Shown: piece by piece, positions 8,641-17,132 of the stretch | Layout: every line of letters starts with the position of its first letter | How positions within the stretch are numbered: the first letter of the stretch is position 1 | Source: Gammaproteobacteria bacterium | GTDB taxonomy: Bacteria; Pseudomonadota; Gammaproteobacteria; HK1 | DNA length: 64,000 nucleotides | Direction of reading: 5' to 3' | Assembly: GCA_012103455.1 (NCBI GenBank) | Contig: WLWT01000001.1 | Location: forward strand, 1,164,001-1,228,000 | Notes under the pieces: model-generated | The model's input: the letters and a program-made list of their open reading frames with translations, nothing else | Databases searched by the model: none | Told to the model about the DNA's origin: nothing | Made by a program: the position numbers and the translations under genes

Positions 8641-8936
8641 AAGATGAACATTTCAATGAATTACTCGCCAGTATCGAAGAGGCAGGAAAAATCCATCGAG
8701 GCGAAAAAAGTGCTTCTCGTTCTTTTGAGCTTCCAGAGCCAAATGTAAAAGCAATACGTGAGGATATTGGTTTTTCTCAGTCAAAGTTTGCTTCTTTAAT
8801 TGGCGTAAATGTGCGCACATTGCAAAATTGGGAACAAGGGCATCGTCATCCTACAGGGCCAGCAAAAGTATTATTGCGTCTTGTCCATTCTGATCCTGCA
8901 TCGGTGTTTAAAAATTTGCACATACGCCATACCTAA
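8637..8936 (+). CDS. HigA/NadS-type XRE antitoxin
   Basis: 99 residues. The C-terminal helix-turn-helix (about residues 38-90, with IREDIGFSQSKFASLIGVNV and RTLQNWEQGHRHPTGPA) is the signature of NadS/HigA antitoxins that pair with this type of toxin. The N-terminal arm would neutralise the toxin. The stop TAA at 8934-8936 lies inside the ACCTAAC box of the possible attC site that follows, as is usual in integron cassettes. The promoter with a palindromic operator at 8286 is its probable autoregulatory target. Confidence 0.86.
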   Translation: MKDEHFNELLASIEEAGKIHRGEKSASRSFELPEPNVKAIREDIGFSQSKFASLIGVNVRTLQNWEQGHRHPTGPAKVLLRLVHSDPASVFKNLHIRHT

Positions 8937-9044
8937 CACAACGCTCCAGCGGACGCCAAACACTGCGCGGCTATTTGCGTATGGCTTCGCTATTGTTGCG
9001 CAAATGCCGCTTCGTGTTGGGCGCCACTGGGCTCGGCATTAGGC
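8931..9044 (+). repeat. Possible integron attC site after the toxin-antitoxin pair
   Basis: The segment begins ACCTAAC (fits RYYYAAC) and ends ATTAGGC (one base off GTTRRRY). Just inside, the left arm GCTCCAGCGGACGCC pairs with the complement of the right arm (GCCCAGTGGCGCC) with bulges. The length of 114 bp is within the attC range. Toxin-antitoxin cassettes are common in integrons. Against it, the right core box is imperfect, and no integrase gene or second clear attC is seen. Confidence 0.45.
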
Positions 9045-9062
9045 AAGTACCAAGGAGACATA

Positions 9063-9188
9063 GTGCCAACTTCAAAAGACCTATTTTCTCTCGTAAGTGA
9101 GCTTGTTGATATTGAAGATTACGAATCGGAAGAAATCTCAGCACTTGCAGATTCGGCAACCGATATAGGGGGTACGCTCTCAATATGA
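9063..9188 (+). CDS. Truncated small gene after the attC-like site
   Basis: A 41-residue frame starting GTG at 9063 behind a good ribosome-binding site (AAGGAGA at 9051-9057). It reads as an acidic helical peptide (DLFSLVSELVDIEDYESEE) and stops at 9186-9188, right where the ISKra4-like fragment begins. It is probably the beginning of a second cassette gene cut by that insertion. The product is not recognised. Confidence 0.4.
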   Translation: MPTSKDLFSLVSELVDIEDYESEEISALADSATDIGGTLSI

Positions 9189-9497
9189 TGTATTTAAGCG
9201 GCTAAATCAAACCCATATTGATCGAGCTTACGCCAAAATTGACCCCAACGAGCATCCGTGTGGGTCAACCCACGCAATGACAGAACGGCTTGAGCCCCTG
9301 CCTCCTTCCAACGCATCCCTGAATGGCATAGGCGCTGCTTAACCAATGTCTTACAAGCCGCTTCAGTCACACCTGACCCGATCGGTCAATTGTCTGATTG
9401 ATGTCGTGAATAATGCATCTTGGATTGGTTATTTTTAAAATAAGTGACCGATGCCAATAAGTGCTCTTTATCGGTCTTTTTAAACGACCCAAGAAGA
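9189..9497 (-). pseudogene. ISKra4-family transposase, C-terminal fragment
   Basis: Minus-strand blocks LLASVTYFKNNQSKMHYSR, then a stop, then PIGSGVTEAACKTLVKQRL, HSGMRWKEAGAQAVLSLRG and a terminal WGQFWRKLDQYG match the end of ISKra4 transposases. The TGA in front of PIGSGV breaks the frame and the rest of the gene is missing. It abuts an IS1380 fragment, so two unrelated insertion sequences have been reduced to a junction of remnants. Confidence 0.7.
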
Positions 9498-10120
9498 TGT
9501 ATAGCGGCAGGTAACAGTAGCAACGGTAGTCGTCGTGAAAGAATCGCCCTTCCTGGTGACCGTGCAACGGGTCGTCGCTCGCATTGAGTTCGAGCCAGAC
9601 CTCGCGCGGCGCCCACGAATGCGATTCCACAAAGAACTCGACCCACAGCTCATCGAATCCTTGCGGGCGCGCGACGAGGCGCTTGTAGCGCTCGTGCGCC
9701 GCCGCCTCCGCTTCGCCGAGTTCCATGCGGTTCAACGGACTCGCACTGGCCCATGCATAGCCGCGCTCGCGCTCGCCAATCCGCTTCTCGCCCGTCACAG
9801 CGCAACTCATCAGGGTCGTTGAGATCTTCGTATCCGAGCGCGATGGCATAGAGCCGCTGCGATATCCACTCATGCACGCTATGTTCGAGGCTCGCCGGGT
9901 TGCGGTAATCGACCCAACCCCTCGATACCCGCGCGCTCAGCCCGATGCGCTTGTCGCGCTCGCGGAGCAGGACGCCACCGGCATCGGAGCTGATGCGCCC
10001 ACCCTCGAATCGTCCGGTGACCAAGCGACGTCCCAGGGCGTGAAACTCAAGCGGCTCACCGGTACACTGTGTCTTCAAGGCTGCTTCCGCCTCGTGTGGC
10101 CTAAACGATTGATCCCACAA
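9498..10120 (-). pseudogene. IS1380-family transposase, N-terminal fragment
   Basis: From about 10120 downwards the frame gives RRLVTGRFEGGRISSDAGGV, ASLEHSVHEWISQRLYAIAL and GYEDLNDPDELR, the N-terminal half of IS1380 transposases. After a deletion and a frame change near 9820, the sequence continues with a helical segment and NASDDPLHGHQEGRFFHDDY, which contains the first catalytic Asp region. It ends at CYLPLYIF, where the ISKra4 fragment starts. The C-terminal catalytic part is missing. Confidence 0.75.
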
Positions 10121-10331
10121 CCGTTATGCCACTGGAAGCAGCCTTTTTCTACCTTCTTGGTGAGATTTTCGGGCTAGCGGTTGTTCTGCCGCAGGCGGTC
10201 GAACATCACCGCTACGATGTCCGGCGCCAACCGCAAGGTATCGAGATCAAGCGGGCCGCTACAACGACACCCATGAACTTCATTTTTTATTCACGAGAGC
10301 AATCAGGGGCTGCTTTGCATCCGAGTTCGAC

Positions 10332-11216
10332 TCAGGTAGCCGCAGGTGCCAGAACACAATCGAATTCGACGTTCCAAAACGGGTTATCGATGCCGGCGGC
10401 CGCGGCGGTTCGCTCATCGTCGATCCGATGGAATTCGACAATCAGACTTTCCTTGACGCCGAATACCGCATCCGAATGGATATAGGGGTCGTGCGGATCG
10501 AAGACGTGTGTAGTCAGCGTCTCGTAACCGGGCTTGGATACGATGTAGTGGAGATGGGCCGGACGGTAGGCGTGGCGGCCCAGCTTCTTCATCATGGCGC
10601 CCACCGGACCATCCGTTGGAATCGAGTAGTGTTTCGGACGTACGGCCCAGAACGAATACTTACCGTCAGCGCCGGTACGAAACACGCCGCGTAAGTTGAA
10701 ATCAGGTTGAATACTTTTTTGTTGCACATCATAGAAGCCGTCATCATTGGCCTGCCACACATCCAGCTTCGCCCCTGGTAACGGCTGACCGCCCACATCG
10801 GTGATCCGGCCGTGCACAAGCATCGGCTCGCCTTTGCCATCAAGGCAAATGTTGGCGCCCATCTCGTACTCCGGCGCACCTTGAATGTGGAAGGGCCCCA
10901 GTACCGTGTTCTCCGTGGATCCAGTCGGCCGCCGCGAATTGATGGCATCGACGAGCATCGACACGCCCAATACATCCGATAACAAGATGTACTCCTGCCG
11001 CCAGTCGTCACATTTGTGCCCGGTTGCGGTCAAGAACCGAATCGCCTTGAACCACTCTTCGTGCGTAGGCTCGATCTCCTTCACCGCGGCATGCAAGTGC
11101 CGAATGATGACCGCCATGATTTGCTTCATCCGCTCGTCTTCGGCGTTCTCGATACGGCTGATGACCACTTCGGCCGAGTTCTCTTCAGTGAAATATGCAA
11201 AATCTTCTTGTGACAT
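10332..11216 (-). CDS. Intradiol ring-cleavage dioxygenase, hydroxyquinol 1,2-dioxygenase-like
   Basis: 294 residues from the ATG at 11216; a TTG at 11246 would add ten. An N-terminal helical dimerisation domain (about 1-95) is followed by the beta-sandwich dioxygenase domain. All four Fe(III) ligands are visible: Tyr in GFYDVQ (about 162), Tyr in PKHYSIP (about 197) and two His in RPAHLHY (about 221 and 223). The segments FNLRGVFRTGADGKY and DPYIHSDAVFGVKESL favour hydroxyquinol over catechol dioxygenases. It would cleave 1,2,4-trihydroxybenzene to maleylacetate. It is transcribed away from the ABC transporter operon that starts at 11457. Confidence 0.85.
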   Translation of the reverse strand: MSQEDFAYFTEENSAEVVISRIENAEDERMKQIMAVIIRHLHAAVKEIEPTHEEWFKAIRFLTATGHKCDDWRQEYILLSDVLGVSMLVDAINSRRPTGSTENTVLGPFHIQGAPEYEMGANICLDGKGEPMLVHGRITDVGGQPLPGAKLDVWQANDDGFYDVQQKSIQPDFNLRGVFRTGADGKYSFWAVRPKHYSIPTDGPVGAMMKKLGRHAYRPAHLHYIVSKPGYETLTTHVFDPHDPYIHSDAVFGVKESLIVEFHRIDDERTAAAAGIDNPFWNVEFDCVLAPAAT

Positions 11217-11456
11217 CTGAGTACGGTCCCAGCGTGCATTGCGCAATGTAAGTGTGAGTGATAAGCCTAAATGACCTGGGGCACTTCTTCGAAGTCTGTT
11301 CAGCCCGCGGTCCGGTAGGCAGTGGCGCCGCGATCGTGCGATAGTTGAGGCGGCTGCGCGTCCATGGCCTCGCTACGGCGTGCGCACAGAGAATAACTGG
11401 CACTGAATGTTGCAGTGGGACGATCGCATCGTCCGTACCCGCAGGAGGAGAAACTC

Positions 11457-12656
11457 ATGAAGCATCAAGTTACTACGCTGCCAGGTCTAGCGGCGGTCGC
11501 GGCGCTGGCACTGCTCGGCAGTGCGCCGGTAGTGGGCGCCGAAGTAAAGATTGCCGGATTCGGCGCCAAATCAGGCGTGGTCCGCTCATTTGGCGTGAAC
11601 ACCGAAGCGGTGATGAAAGGCGCCATCGATCAGATCAATGCGGCTGGCGGCATTGAACTGGGCGATGGCAGCATGGCCAAGCTCGCACTCGATTTCTACG
11701 ATGACCGGTGCAACGCCGAGGAAGGCATCTCCGTGCTGCGGCGCATCACGGGTACCGACGCGGTGGTCGCCGTGGGGCCCACCTGCTCGAACGTGGCTGA
11801 GCCGCTGTTTGGTGTGCTGCAAAAAAAGAACGGTGACAGCAGCGATTCCGGTTTGCAAATGCCGATCTTCACCGACACTGCCATTAAAGGGGGATTGGCC
11901 AAGATCTCCGAATGGGCATTTCGCAACGTGCCTAACGAAAGCGAGATGTACAAGAGTCTTTTTGCCTGGCTCAAGGCGGAGCACCCGAATCTGAAGACGG
12001 TCTATGGCGGGGTGGAGGAAGACTTCGCTCACTCGCGGTTTACTTGGCACAAGGTCATGAAAACCCGCGCGCCCGAGGCTGGCTATGAGGTACTAGGTGA
12101 AGCCAAGTGGTTGCTGAACGACACCAACTTCAGCACGCAGGTGCGGCAAATGAAGAAAGCGAAGGCGGACATCGTGGCGATCTCCGCCCATCCGTTTACC
12201 ACCTGTGGCGTGCTGAAGGAAATGCAGCGCCAGCGCGTCAAACCCGAACTCATCGTTGGACTTACCAGCTCGTCCAGCATGGAAACGCTGCAAGGGTGCT
12301 CTGAACAAGCCGAGGGCATCATCATTCCCACCAGCTTCGCGCCCGTGACCGACTCGGCCAAGCAGGCCGCAGCGGCGGCGGCCAAGTACGGCGGCAACGC
12401 TGATCTTCATAGTGCCGCTGCGTGGGAAAACGTGATGGTGCTTAAAAGCGTGATGGAGAGCGAAGGCATCATGGGCAAGCCGGATACCGTGCAGGCGGAC
12501 CGGCAAAAAATTCGTGACGGCCTCGCCAAGCTGACTGCGACCACCGGTTTGCTAGGCACCATTCAACGTACTGCCGAAGGCGAGGCGATCAAGCCTTACC
12601 TCTACGTGCACGCCAACTCCGGCAACTGGGCCGTACTGCACGATCCGCAACAGTAG
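11457..12656 (+). CDS. ABC transporter substrate-binding protein, branched-chain amino acid type
   Basis: 399 residues with a Sec signal peptide (MKHQVTTLPGLAAVAALALL, cleavage probably after VVGA) and a type I periplasmic-binding fold (Peripla_BP_6). The start at 11457 is preceded by GCAGGAGGAG. Conserved features are NTEAVMKGAIDQINAAGGI near the mature N-terminus and VVAVGPTCSNVAEPLF. It heads an operon of two complete permease/ATPase sets and is the only binding protein there. The ligand cannot be read from sequence; relatives bind amino acids, amides or aromatic acids. Confidence 0.88.
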   Translation: MKHQVTTLPGLAAVAALALLGSAPVVGAEVKIAGFGAKSGVVRSFGVNTEAVMKGAIDQINAAGGIELGDGSMAKLALDFYDDRCNAEEGISVLRRITGTDAVVAVGPTCSNVAEPLFGVLQKKNGDSSDSGLQMPIFTDTAIKGGLAKISEWAFRNVPNESEMYKSLFAWLKAEHPNLKTVYGGVEEDFAHSRFTWHKVMKTRAPEAGYEVLGEAKWLLNDTNFSTQVRQMKKAKADIVAISAHPFTTCGVLKEMQRQRVKPELIVGLTSSSSMETLQGCSEQAEGIIIPTSFAPVTDSAKQAAAAAAKYGGNADLHSAAAWENVMVLKSVMESEGIMGKPDTVQADRQKIRDGLAKLTATTGLLGTIQRTAEGEAIKPYLYVHANSGNWAVLHDPQQ

Positions 12657-12673
12657 CGCGTACCCGCCGCGAC

Positions 12674-12700
12674 AGGCCACGTTCATCGCGGGCGTGGCCT
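12674..12700 (+). promoter_or_regulatory. Hairpin between binding-protein and permease genes
   Basis: AGGCCACG (12674-12681) and CGTGGCCT (12693-12700) form a perfect 8-bp stem with an 11-nt loop, 18 bp after the binding-protein stop. No T-run follows. Such hairpins often stabilise the upstream mRNA, so that the binding protein is made in excess over the membrane subunits. This role is inferred. Confidence 0.5.
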
Positions 12701-12842
12701 ACATCGCAAGGGTGCGGGCGCACGGCTGGCGCCTAGCCGGCCGTTCAGTGTGAATCGTCAGTGCGAATCGATAGCCCACCGATAGCAACAAAAAAGCCGG
12801 CGGCTGGGGCCGGCCCGGTAGGCTGGGAATCAGGAGCCACGT

Positions 12843-13727
12843 TTGGATTTCATCGACTTTGCGCAATCCGTTACCGACGGTTTGTTGTTCGGGGCGACGT
12901 ACGCGCTGATCGGCATTGGCTTCACGCTGATCTTTGGCGTGATGGACAAGATCAACCTCGCTTATGCGGCCGCCGCCATCGCCGGCGCTTATGCGAGTTT
13001 GGGATTCCTGAGCTTCATGGCCGCGCCAGCAGTCGTCGTGTTCTTGATCGCAGCCGCGGCCGCTGGTCTTTTGGGCTATGGCGTCTATCTTTGCTGCTTC
13101 CGCTTCATACCACTAGCGAACCCCCTGGCTACGTTGATGGCTACTGTCGGCATGCTCATTTTCATTGATGAAGTCGTCGTACACATGACCGACGGCATGC
13201 CGCAGCCCTACCCCGCCTTGTTCGACGACGTATACATCGAGTTCGGCGAGTTCTACGGATTGCGCGGCGACTTATTATTCATCTTCGGCCTCGCCATCGT
13301 GGCGACAGTGGTTCTGCTGTACTTGCTATACCGCACGCGGTTGGGTCTGGCCACGCGCGCCGTTGCGCAGCAGCCGGTTGCCGCGCAGTTGGTCGGGATG
13401 AGCGTGCAACGAACCAATGCGTTGACGTTCGTGATCACCGGCGTGTTGGGCGGACTAGCCGGTGCGATGATCGGCGCCTCTGTGGGGGTGCTGTCGCCAC
13501 TGCTTGCTTTACCCATCACCGTTAAAGGTTTGATCGTGACCGTCATCGGCGGCCTCGGCAGCATACCTGGAGCTATCGTGGCGGGGCTCATGGTGGGGGC
13601 ATTGGAGAACTTCTTCCTGACTTGGCGTGGCGTCACCGAACGCGACATGTATGTCATGTTGCTGCTGTTCGTCTTTCTCGCGTTCCGCCCGGGTGGCATT
13701 TTTTCCCATTCAGCGCAGCGAGACTGA
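12843..13727 (+). CDS. Branched-chain amino acid-type ABC permease (LivH), first set
   Basis: 294 residues and about eight hydrophobic helices. The family features are TLIFGVMDKINLAYAA near the N-terminus and the EAA-like segment GLGSIPGAIVAGLMVGALEN near the C-terminus. The start is a TTG at 12843 behind AGGAG. The gene stops at TGA 13725-13727, inside the first unit of a 15-bp duplication (13719-13748). It partners the LivM gene at 13802. Confidence 0.88.
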   Translation: MDFIDFAQSVTDGLLFGATYALIGIGFTLIFGVMDKINLAYAAAAIAGAYASLGFLSFMAAPAVVVFLIAAAAAGLLGYGVYLCCFRFIPLANPLATLMATVGMLIFIDEVVVHMTDGMPQPYPALFDDVYIEFGEFYGLRGDLLFIFGLAIVATVVLLYLLYRTRLGLATRAVAQQPVAAQLVGMSVQRTNALTFVITGVLGGLAGAMIGASVGVLSPLLALPITVKGLIVTVIGGLGSIPGAIVAGLMVGALENFFLTWRGVTERDMYVMLLLFVFLAFRPGGIFSHSAQRD

Positions 13728-13748
13728 GCTAGGCGAGACTGAGCTAGA
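13719..13748 (+). repeat. 15-bp tandem duplication including a stop codon
   Basis: CGAGACTGAGCTAGG is repeated once with a single change. The first unit contains the last codons and TGA stop of the LivH gene, so the duplication has copied the gene end. Confidence 0.8.
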
Positions 13749-13801
13749 GGAACCGGCATGTTCAGTGCACGAGTGATGCAATTGCGGGTAGGCGGTGGCT
13801 A

Positions 13802-14713
13802 ATGGATTTTCTATTGGGCCTCGCTCAAATCATCGGTGTGCACACCATTCTCGGTTTGTCCGCATATGTCGTGCTGCTAACCGGTCAAATCACTATGGCG
13901 CAAGCCGGTTTCTTCGCCATCGGTGCGTATGTGGCCGGCATGCTTACCGTACTCGCGGGATGGAACATTTTGCCGGCGATGATCGCAGGCGGCGTATGTG
14001 CCAGCGTGGTGGCGTGCATCGTTGGCTTTCCGGCGTTGCGCGTGAAAGGTCTGATACTGGTGGTGGCGACGGTTGCGTTCGGCGAATTCGTCCGCTTGTT
14101 CTGGTTCAACTTCGACTACCAGATCGAGAAAGGCGAAATCATGGTTGGCCCGCTAGGCGGCGAAGGGTTCAAACAGATCCGCTACTTTCCGGAGAACGGC
14201 TGGAGCACTGGGGAAGTCACGCTGTTCATCTGGGCCGTCGTCATTGCCGTGATGGCCGGCCTTTGGTGGATGGACCGATCCCGGGCAGGAACCGTATTGC
14301 GCGCGGTAGGTGAAGACGAACTCGCGGCCCAGAGCGTTGGCATCGACTTAACGGCCGTGAAGGTGAGCGCATTTACCGTCGGTGGTTTCATCGCCGGGCT
14401 GGGCGGCGCCCTATACGCGCACTACACCACGCATATCGAACACTTGAACTTCGGCGTCGTTTTGGCAACATTTGCCATCGCCTACCCCATTCTAGGCGGC
14501 CTCTCGTCGGTGTTCGGGACCTTGCTTGCCGTGCTGTTCATCCAGGGTTTCTTGGTGGAAGGGCTGCGTTTCCTCGGCGACTGGCGCAATCTGCTATTCG
14601 GTGCGTTGATCGTGCTCGCGATGAACCTGCGTCCGCGCGGACTGTTGGATGAACGGGTGAGCCGGATGCTAGGCCAACTGTTCGGCCGGCGCGGCGCCAG
14701 CGAAGGGAGCTGA
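13802..14713 (+). CDS. Branched-chain amino acid-type ABC permease (LivM), first set
   Basis: 303 residues, multi-helix membrane protein. It carries the LivM hallmarks GQITMAQAGFFAIGAY, FPALRVKGLILVVATVAFGE and a C-terminal GGLSSVFGTLLAVLFIQGF loop that contacts the ATPases. The start ATG is at 13802. LivG begins 4 bp after its stop, showing tight operon packing. It forms the membrane channel with the preceding LivH-type protein. Confidence 0.88.
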   Translation: MDFLLGLAQIIGVHTILGLSAYVVLLTGQITMAQAGFFAIGAYVAGMLTVLAGWNILPAMIAGGVCASVVACIVGFPALRVKGLILVVATVAFGEFVRLFWFNFDYQIEKGEIMVGPLGGEGFKQIRYFPENGWSTGEVTLFIWAVVIAVMAGLWWMDRSRAGTVLRAVGEDELAAQSVGIDLTAVKVSAFTVGGFIAGLGGALYAHYTTHIEHLNFGVVLATFAIAYPILGGLSSVFGTLLAVLFIQGFLVEGLRFLGDWRNLLFGALIVLAMNLRPRGLLDERVSRMLGQLFGRRGASEGS

Positions 14714-14717
14714 GGTC

Positions 14718-15509
14718 ATGCTCCGCATCAATAGTCTAAGCAAGCACTTTGGCGGGGTGCGAGCTGTTGATGGTCTCGATCTTGCCGTCGATGAAGGAAA
14801 CATCGTCGGGCTCATCGGTCCCAACGGTTCGGGTAAGAGCACCACGGTGAATCTGATCTGCGGCGTGTTTCCAGTAACCTCGGGCCGCGTGCAACTCAAA
14901 GACCGGGACATCACGGCCGCGCTGCCACACCAGGTACTGCGTGCAGGTGTGGCGCGTACATTTCAGAACATCCGGCTGTTTCAACACCTCACGGTTTGGC
15001 AAAATCTCTGGGTCGCCCAGAACGGAACGGACAACATCCGCGGCCAGTCGTTCCTGGGGCGCTGGCTGGGCGGTCGCGGCGTTGCGCGCGAGGCGGTGGA
15101 CCACGCGTTGGAGTTCGCGGGGCTCGCAGGCAAGCGCGATGAGCTAGCCGGAGCACTGGCCTTCGGCGAACAGCGCCGCCTGGAACTCGCCCGCGCGCTT
15201 GCGTCGAATCCCACCATGCTACTGCTCGATGAGCCTGCCGCTGGCATGAATGTGCAGGAAGTCGCGGAACTCGCCGAGCGCCTGAAAGCGTTGCAAGCAG
15301 CGGGCAAGACTATCTTGCTGGTGGAGCACGTCATGCAGCTCGTCATGGGTGTAACGGACCGCATCGCCGTGCTGAACTTCGGCCACAAAATTGCCGAGGG
15401 CAGCCCCGGCGAGATTCAAAACAACGCCGCTGTGCAGGAAGCTTATTTGGGCGCCGGGTCAGCGCCTGCGGGCGAGGGCGAGGGGGTAGAGGGGGTAGGC
15501 GATGCTTAA
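14718..15509 (+). CDS. ABC transporter ATPase (LivG-type), first set
   Basis: 263 residues. Walker A is GPNGSGKST (34-42), the signature is LAFGEQRRLELARAL, and Walker B is MLLLDEPAAGMN, with the switch His in LLVEHVM. VARTFQNIRLF is typical of LivG rather than LivF. It couples ATP hydrolysis to transport together with LivF. The coding end overlaps LivF by 8 bp. The last residues are a Gly/Glu-rich tail of no known role. Confidence 0.9.
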   Translation: MLRINSLSKHFGGVRAVDGLDLAVDEGNIVGLIGPNGSGKSTTVNLICGVFPVTSGRVQLKDRDITAALPHQVLRAGVARTFQNIRLFQHLTVWQNLWVAQNGTDNIRGQSFLGRWLGGRGVAREAVDHALEFAGLAGKRDELAGALAFGEQRRLELARALASNPTMLLLDEPAAGMNVQEVAELAERLKALQAAGKTILLVEHVMQLVMGVTDRIAVLNFGHKIAEGSPGEIQNNAAVQEAYLGAGSAPAGEGEGVEGVGDA

Positions 15510-16212
15510 CATTCGCGGCATCGCCACCGCCTACGGCAACATCGAGGCGCTGCGCGGCGTCGATATGGACATAGAGGAAGGTAAAGTCAATTGCCTTCTG
15601 GGCCCGAACGGTGCCGGCAAGACCACCTTGATGATGACCGTTGCGGGGATTCTCAAACCGCACCGTGGATCCATCATGTTCGACGGTCAAGAACTCGCTG
15701 GCCGCCCGCCCAGCCGCGTCGTGGCTAGTGGTGTGTCATTAGTGCCGGAGAATCGCCTGGTCTTTGCAGAGATGACCGTGCGCGACAATTTGCTCGCGGG
15801 TGCGTATCTGCGCCTTAGGCTAAAACGCGAGGTAGAAGACGACTGCGAGCGGATGTTCACGCGGTTTCCCCGGCTGCGCGAACGCGAGAGACATCTCGCC
15901 GGCACCTTATCGGGCGGTGAGCAACAGATGCTGGCGGTGGCGCGCGCGCTGATGGCCCGGCCCAAGCTGCTGTTGATGGATGAGCCCTCGCTGGGATTGG
16001 CGCCCCTGGTGGTGGAAGAGATCTTTCGCATCATCGCGGATCTCAATGCGCAAGGCACAACGATTTTCCTGGTGGAACAGAACGCTCGCATGGCGTTGCA
16101 GGTAGCGCATTACGTCTACTTGCTAGCCCAGGGCACTGTTTCGTTTAACGGCACACCAGAGGAACTCGCCGAAGACGAGGTTATTCGACGAGCCTATCTG
16201 GGAAGCGCCTGA
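15502..16212 (+). CDS. ABC transporter ATPase (LivF-type), first set
   Basis: 236 residues. Walker A is GPNGAGKTT (34-42), the signature LSGGEQQMLAVARAL, and Walker B LLLMDEPSLGLAP; this last motif and the SLVPENRLVFAEMTV segment mark LivF. It closes the first permease/ATPase set, and the second set begins 18 bp later on the same strand. Confidence 0.9.
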   Translation: MLNIRGIATAYGNIEALRGVDMDIEEGKVNCLLGPNGAGKTTLMMTVAGILKPHRGSIMFDGQELAGRPPSRVVASGVSLVPENRLVFAEMTVRDNLLAGAYLRLRLKREVEDDCERMFTRFPRLRERERHLAGTLSGGEQQMLAVARALMARPKLLLMDEPSLGLAPLVVEEIFRIIADLNAQGTTIFLVEQNARMALQVAHYVYLLAQGTVSFNGTPEELAEDEVIRRAYLGSA

Positions 16213-16230
16213 GCCGGGTCCGCGCGGGCG

Positions 16231-17130
16231 GTGATCGACTTCATTCAAAACTGCCTCGACGGGCTGATGCGTGGCTCCGCTTATGCCCTACTCGCCTTAG
16301 GCTTCACGCTGATTTTCGGTGTCATGCGCCGGCTTAACCTAGCGTTCGGCGCATCGATCATGCTGGGCGTATTCATCGGCACCTTCGTCCACATGGAGTT
16401 CGAAGCGAATCGCCCGCTGGTTGCGTTGGCAACCATTGCCGCGGCGGTGGCCGCGGGCGCTTACGTGGAACGCATTTGTTTTTGGGCCGTTCGCCGCGAC
16501 GCCGCGCTCGCCTCCATGATCTCCACCTTCGCTATTTGGATGCAGTTAGAAGAGCTGGTCACGTTGCTCTTCCCCGAACGTACCTATGCATTCCCGCCGT
16601 TGGTCGATTGGCAACCGATTGAATTCGGCGAGTTTTACTTGCGCGCAGAACAACTGATGATGTTCGTCATCGCCCTCGCCACTACGGCGATGCTGCACGT
16701 ACTTTTGTTCAGGACCCGATATGGATTGAGCTTGCGGGCGGTCGCCGATAATGCCAAGGCGGCTCGGGTGGTGGGCTTGAACACGGGCAGGGTGATCATC
16801 GTGGCCTTCGCTTTAGCTTCCGCGCTAGGCGGCATGGCGGCGTTCCTCATCGCTGGCACCGATGGGCAAGTGACACCGCTGTTCGGCCTCTGGGCGACGT
16901 TCAAGGGCCTGATTGCGATGATGTTGGGTGGCATGGGCTCCATTCCTGGCGCCATCGTTGGCGGCATTTTGCTCGGGCTTATCGAAGCGCACGGTCTTTG
17001 GTATCTGGGTGCCGAATACCGCGATCTGCTGGTGTACGGGATTTTCTTTGCCGTACTGGTGGTACGGCCTGGCGGCGTGCTCGGGCAGTCGGTCGCCCGG
17101 CGGATACAATCGGCCGCTGGCCGCGTGTAG
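16231..17130 (+). CDS. Branched-chain amino acid-type ABC permease (LivH), second set
   Basis: 299 residues from a GTG at 16231. It is a second LivH-type membrane protein with TLIFGVMRRLNLAFGASIML and MLGGMGSIPGAIVGGILLGL. It is clearly diverged from the first LivH (12843), so the two sets are not a recent tandem copy. Two bases separate it from the following LivM ATG. Confidence 0.87.
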   Translation: MIDFIQNCLDGLMRGSAYALLALGFTLIFGVMRRLNLAFGASIMLGVFIGTFVHMEFEANRPLVALATIAAAVAAGAYVERICFWAVRRDAALASMISTFAIWMQLEELVTLLFPERTYAFPPLVDWQPIEFGEFYLRAEQLMMFVIALATTAMLHVLLFRTRYGLSLRAVADNAKAARVVGLNTGRVIIVAFALASALGGMAAFLIAGTDGQVTPLFGLWATFKGLIAMMLGGMGSIPGAIVGGILLGLIEAHGLWYLGAEYRDLLVYGIFFAVLVVRPGGVLGQSVARRIQSAAGRV

Positions 17131-17132
17131 TG

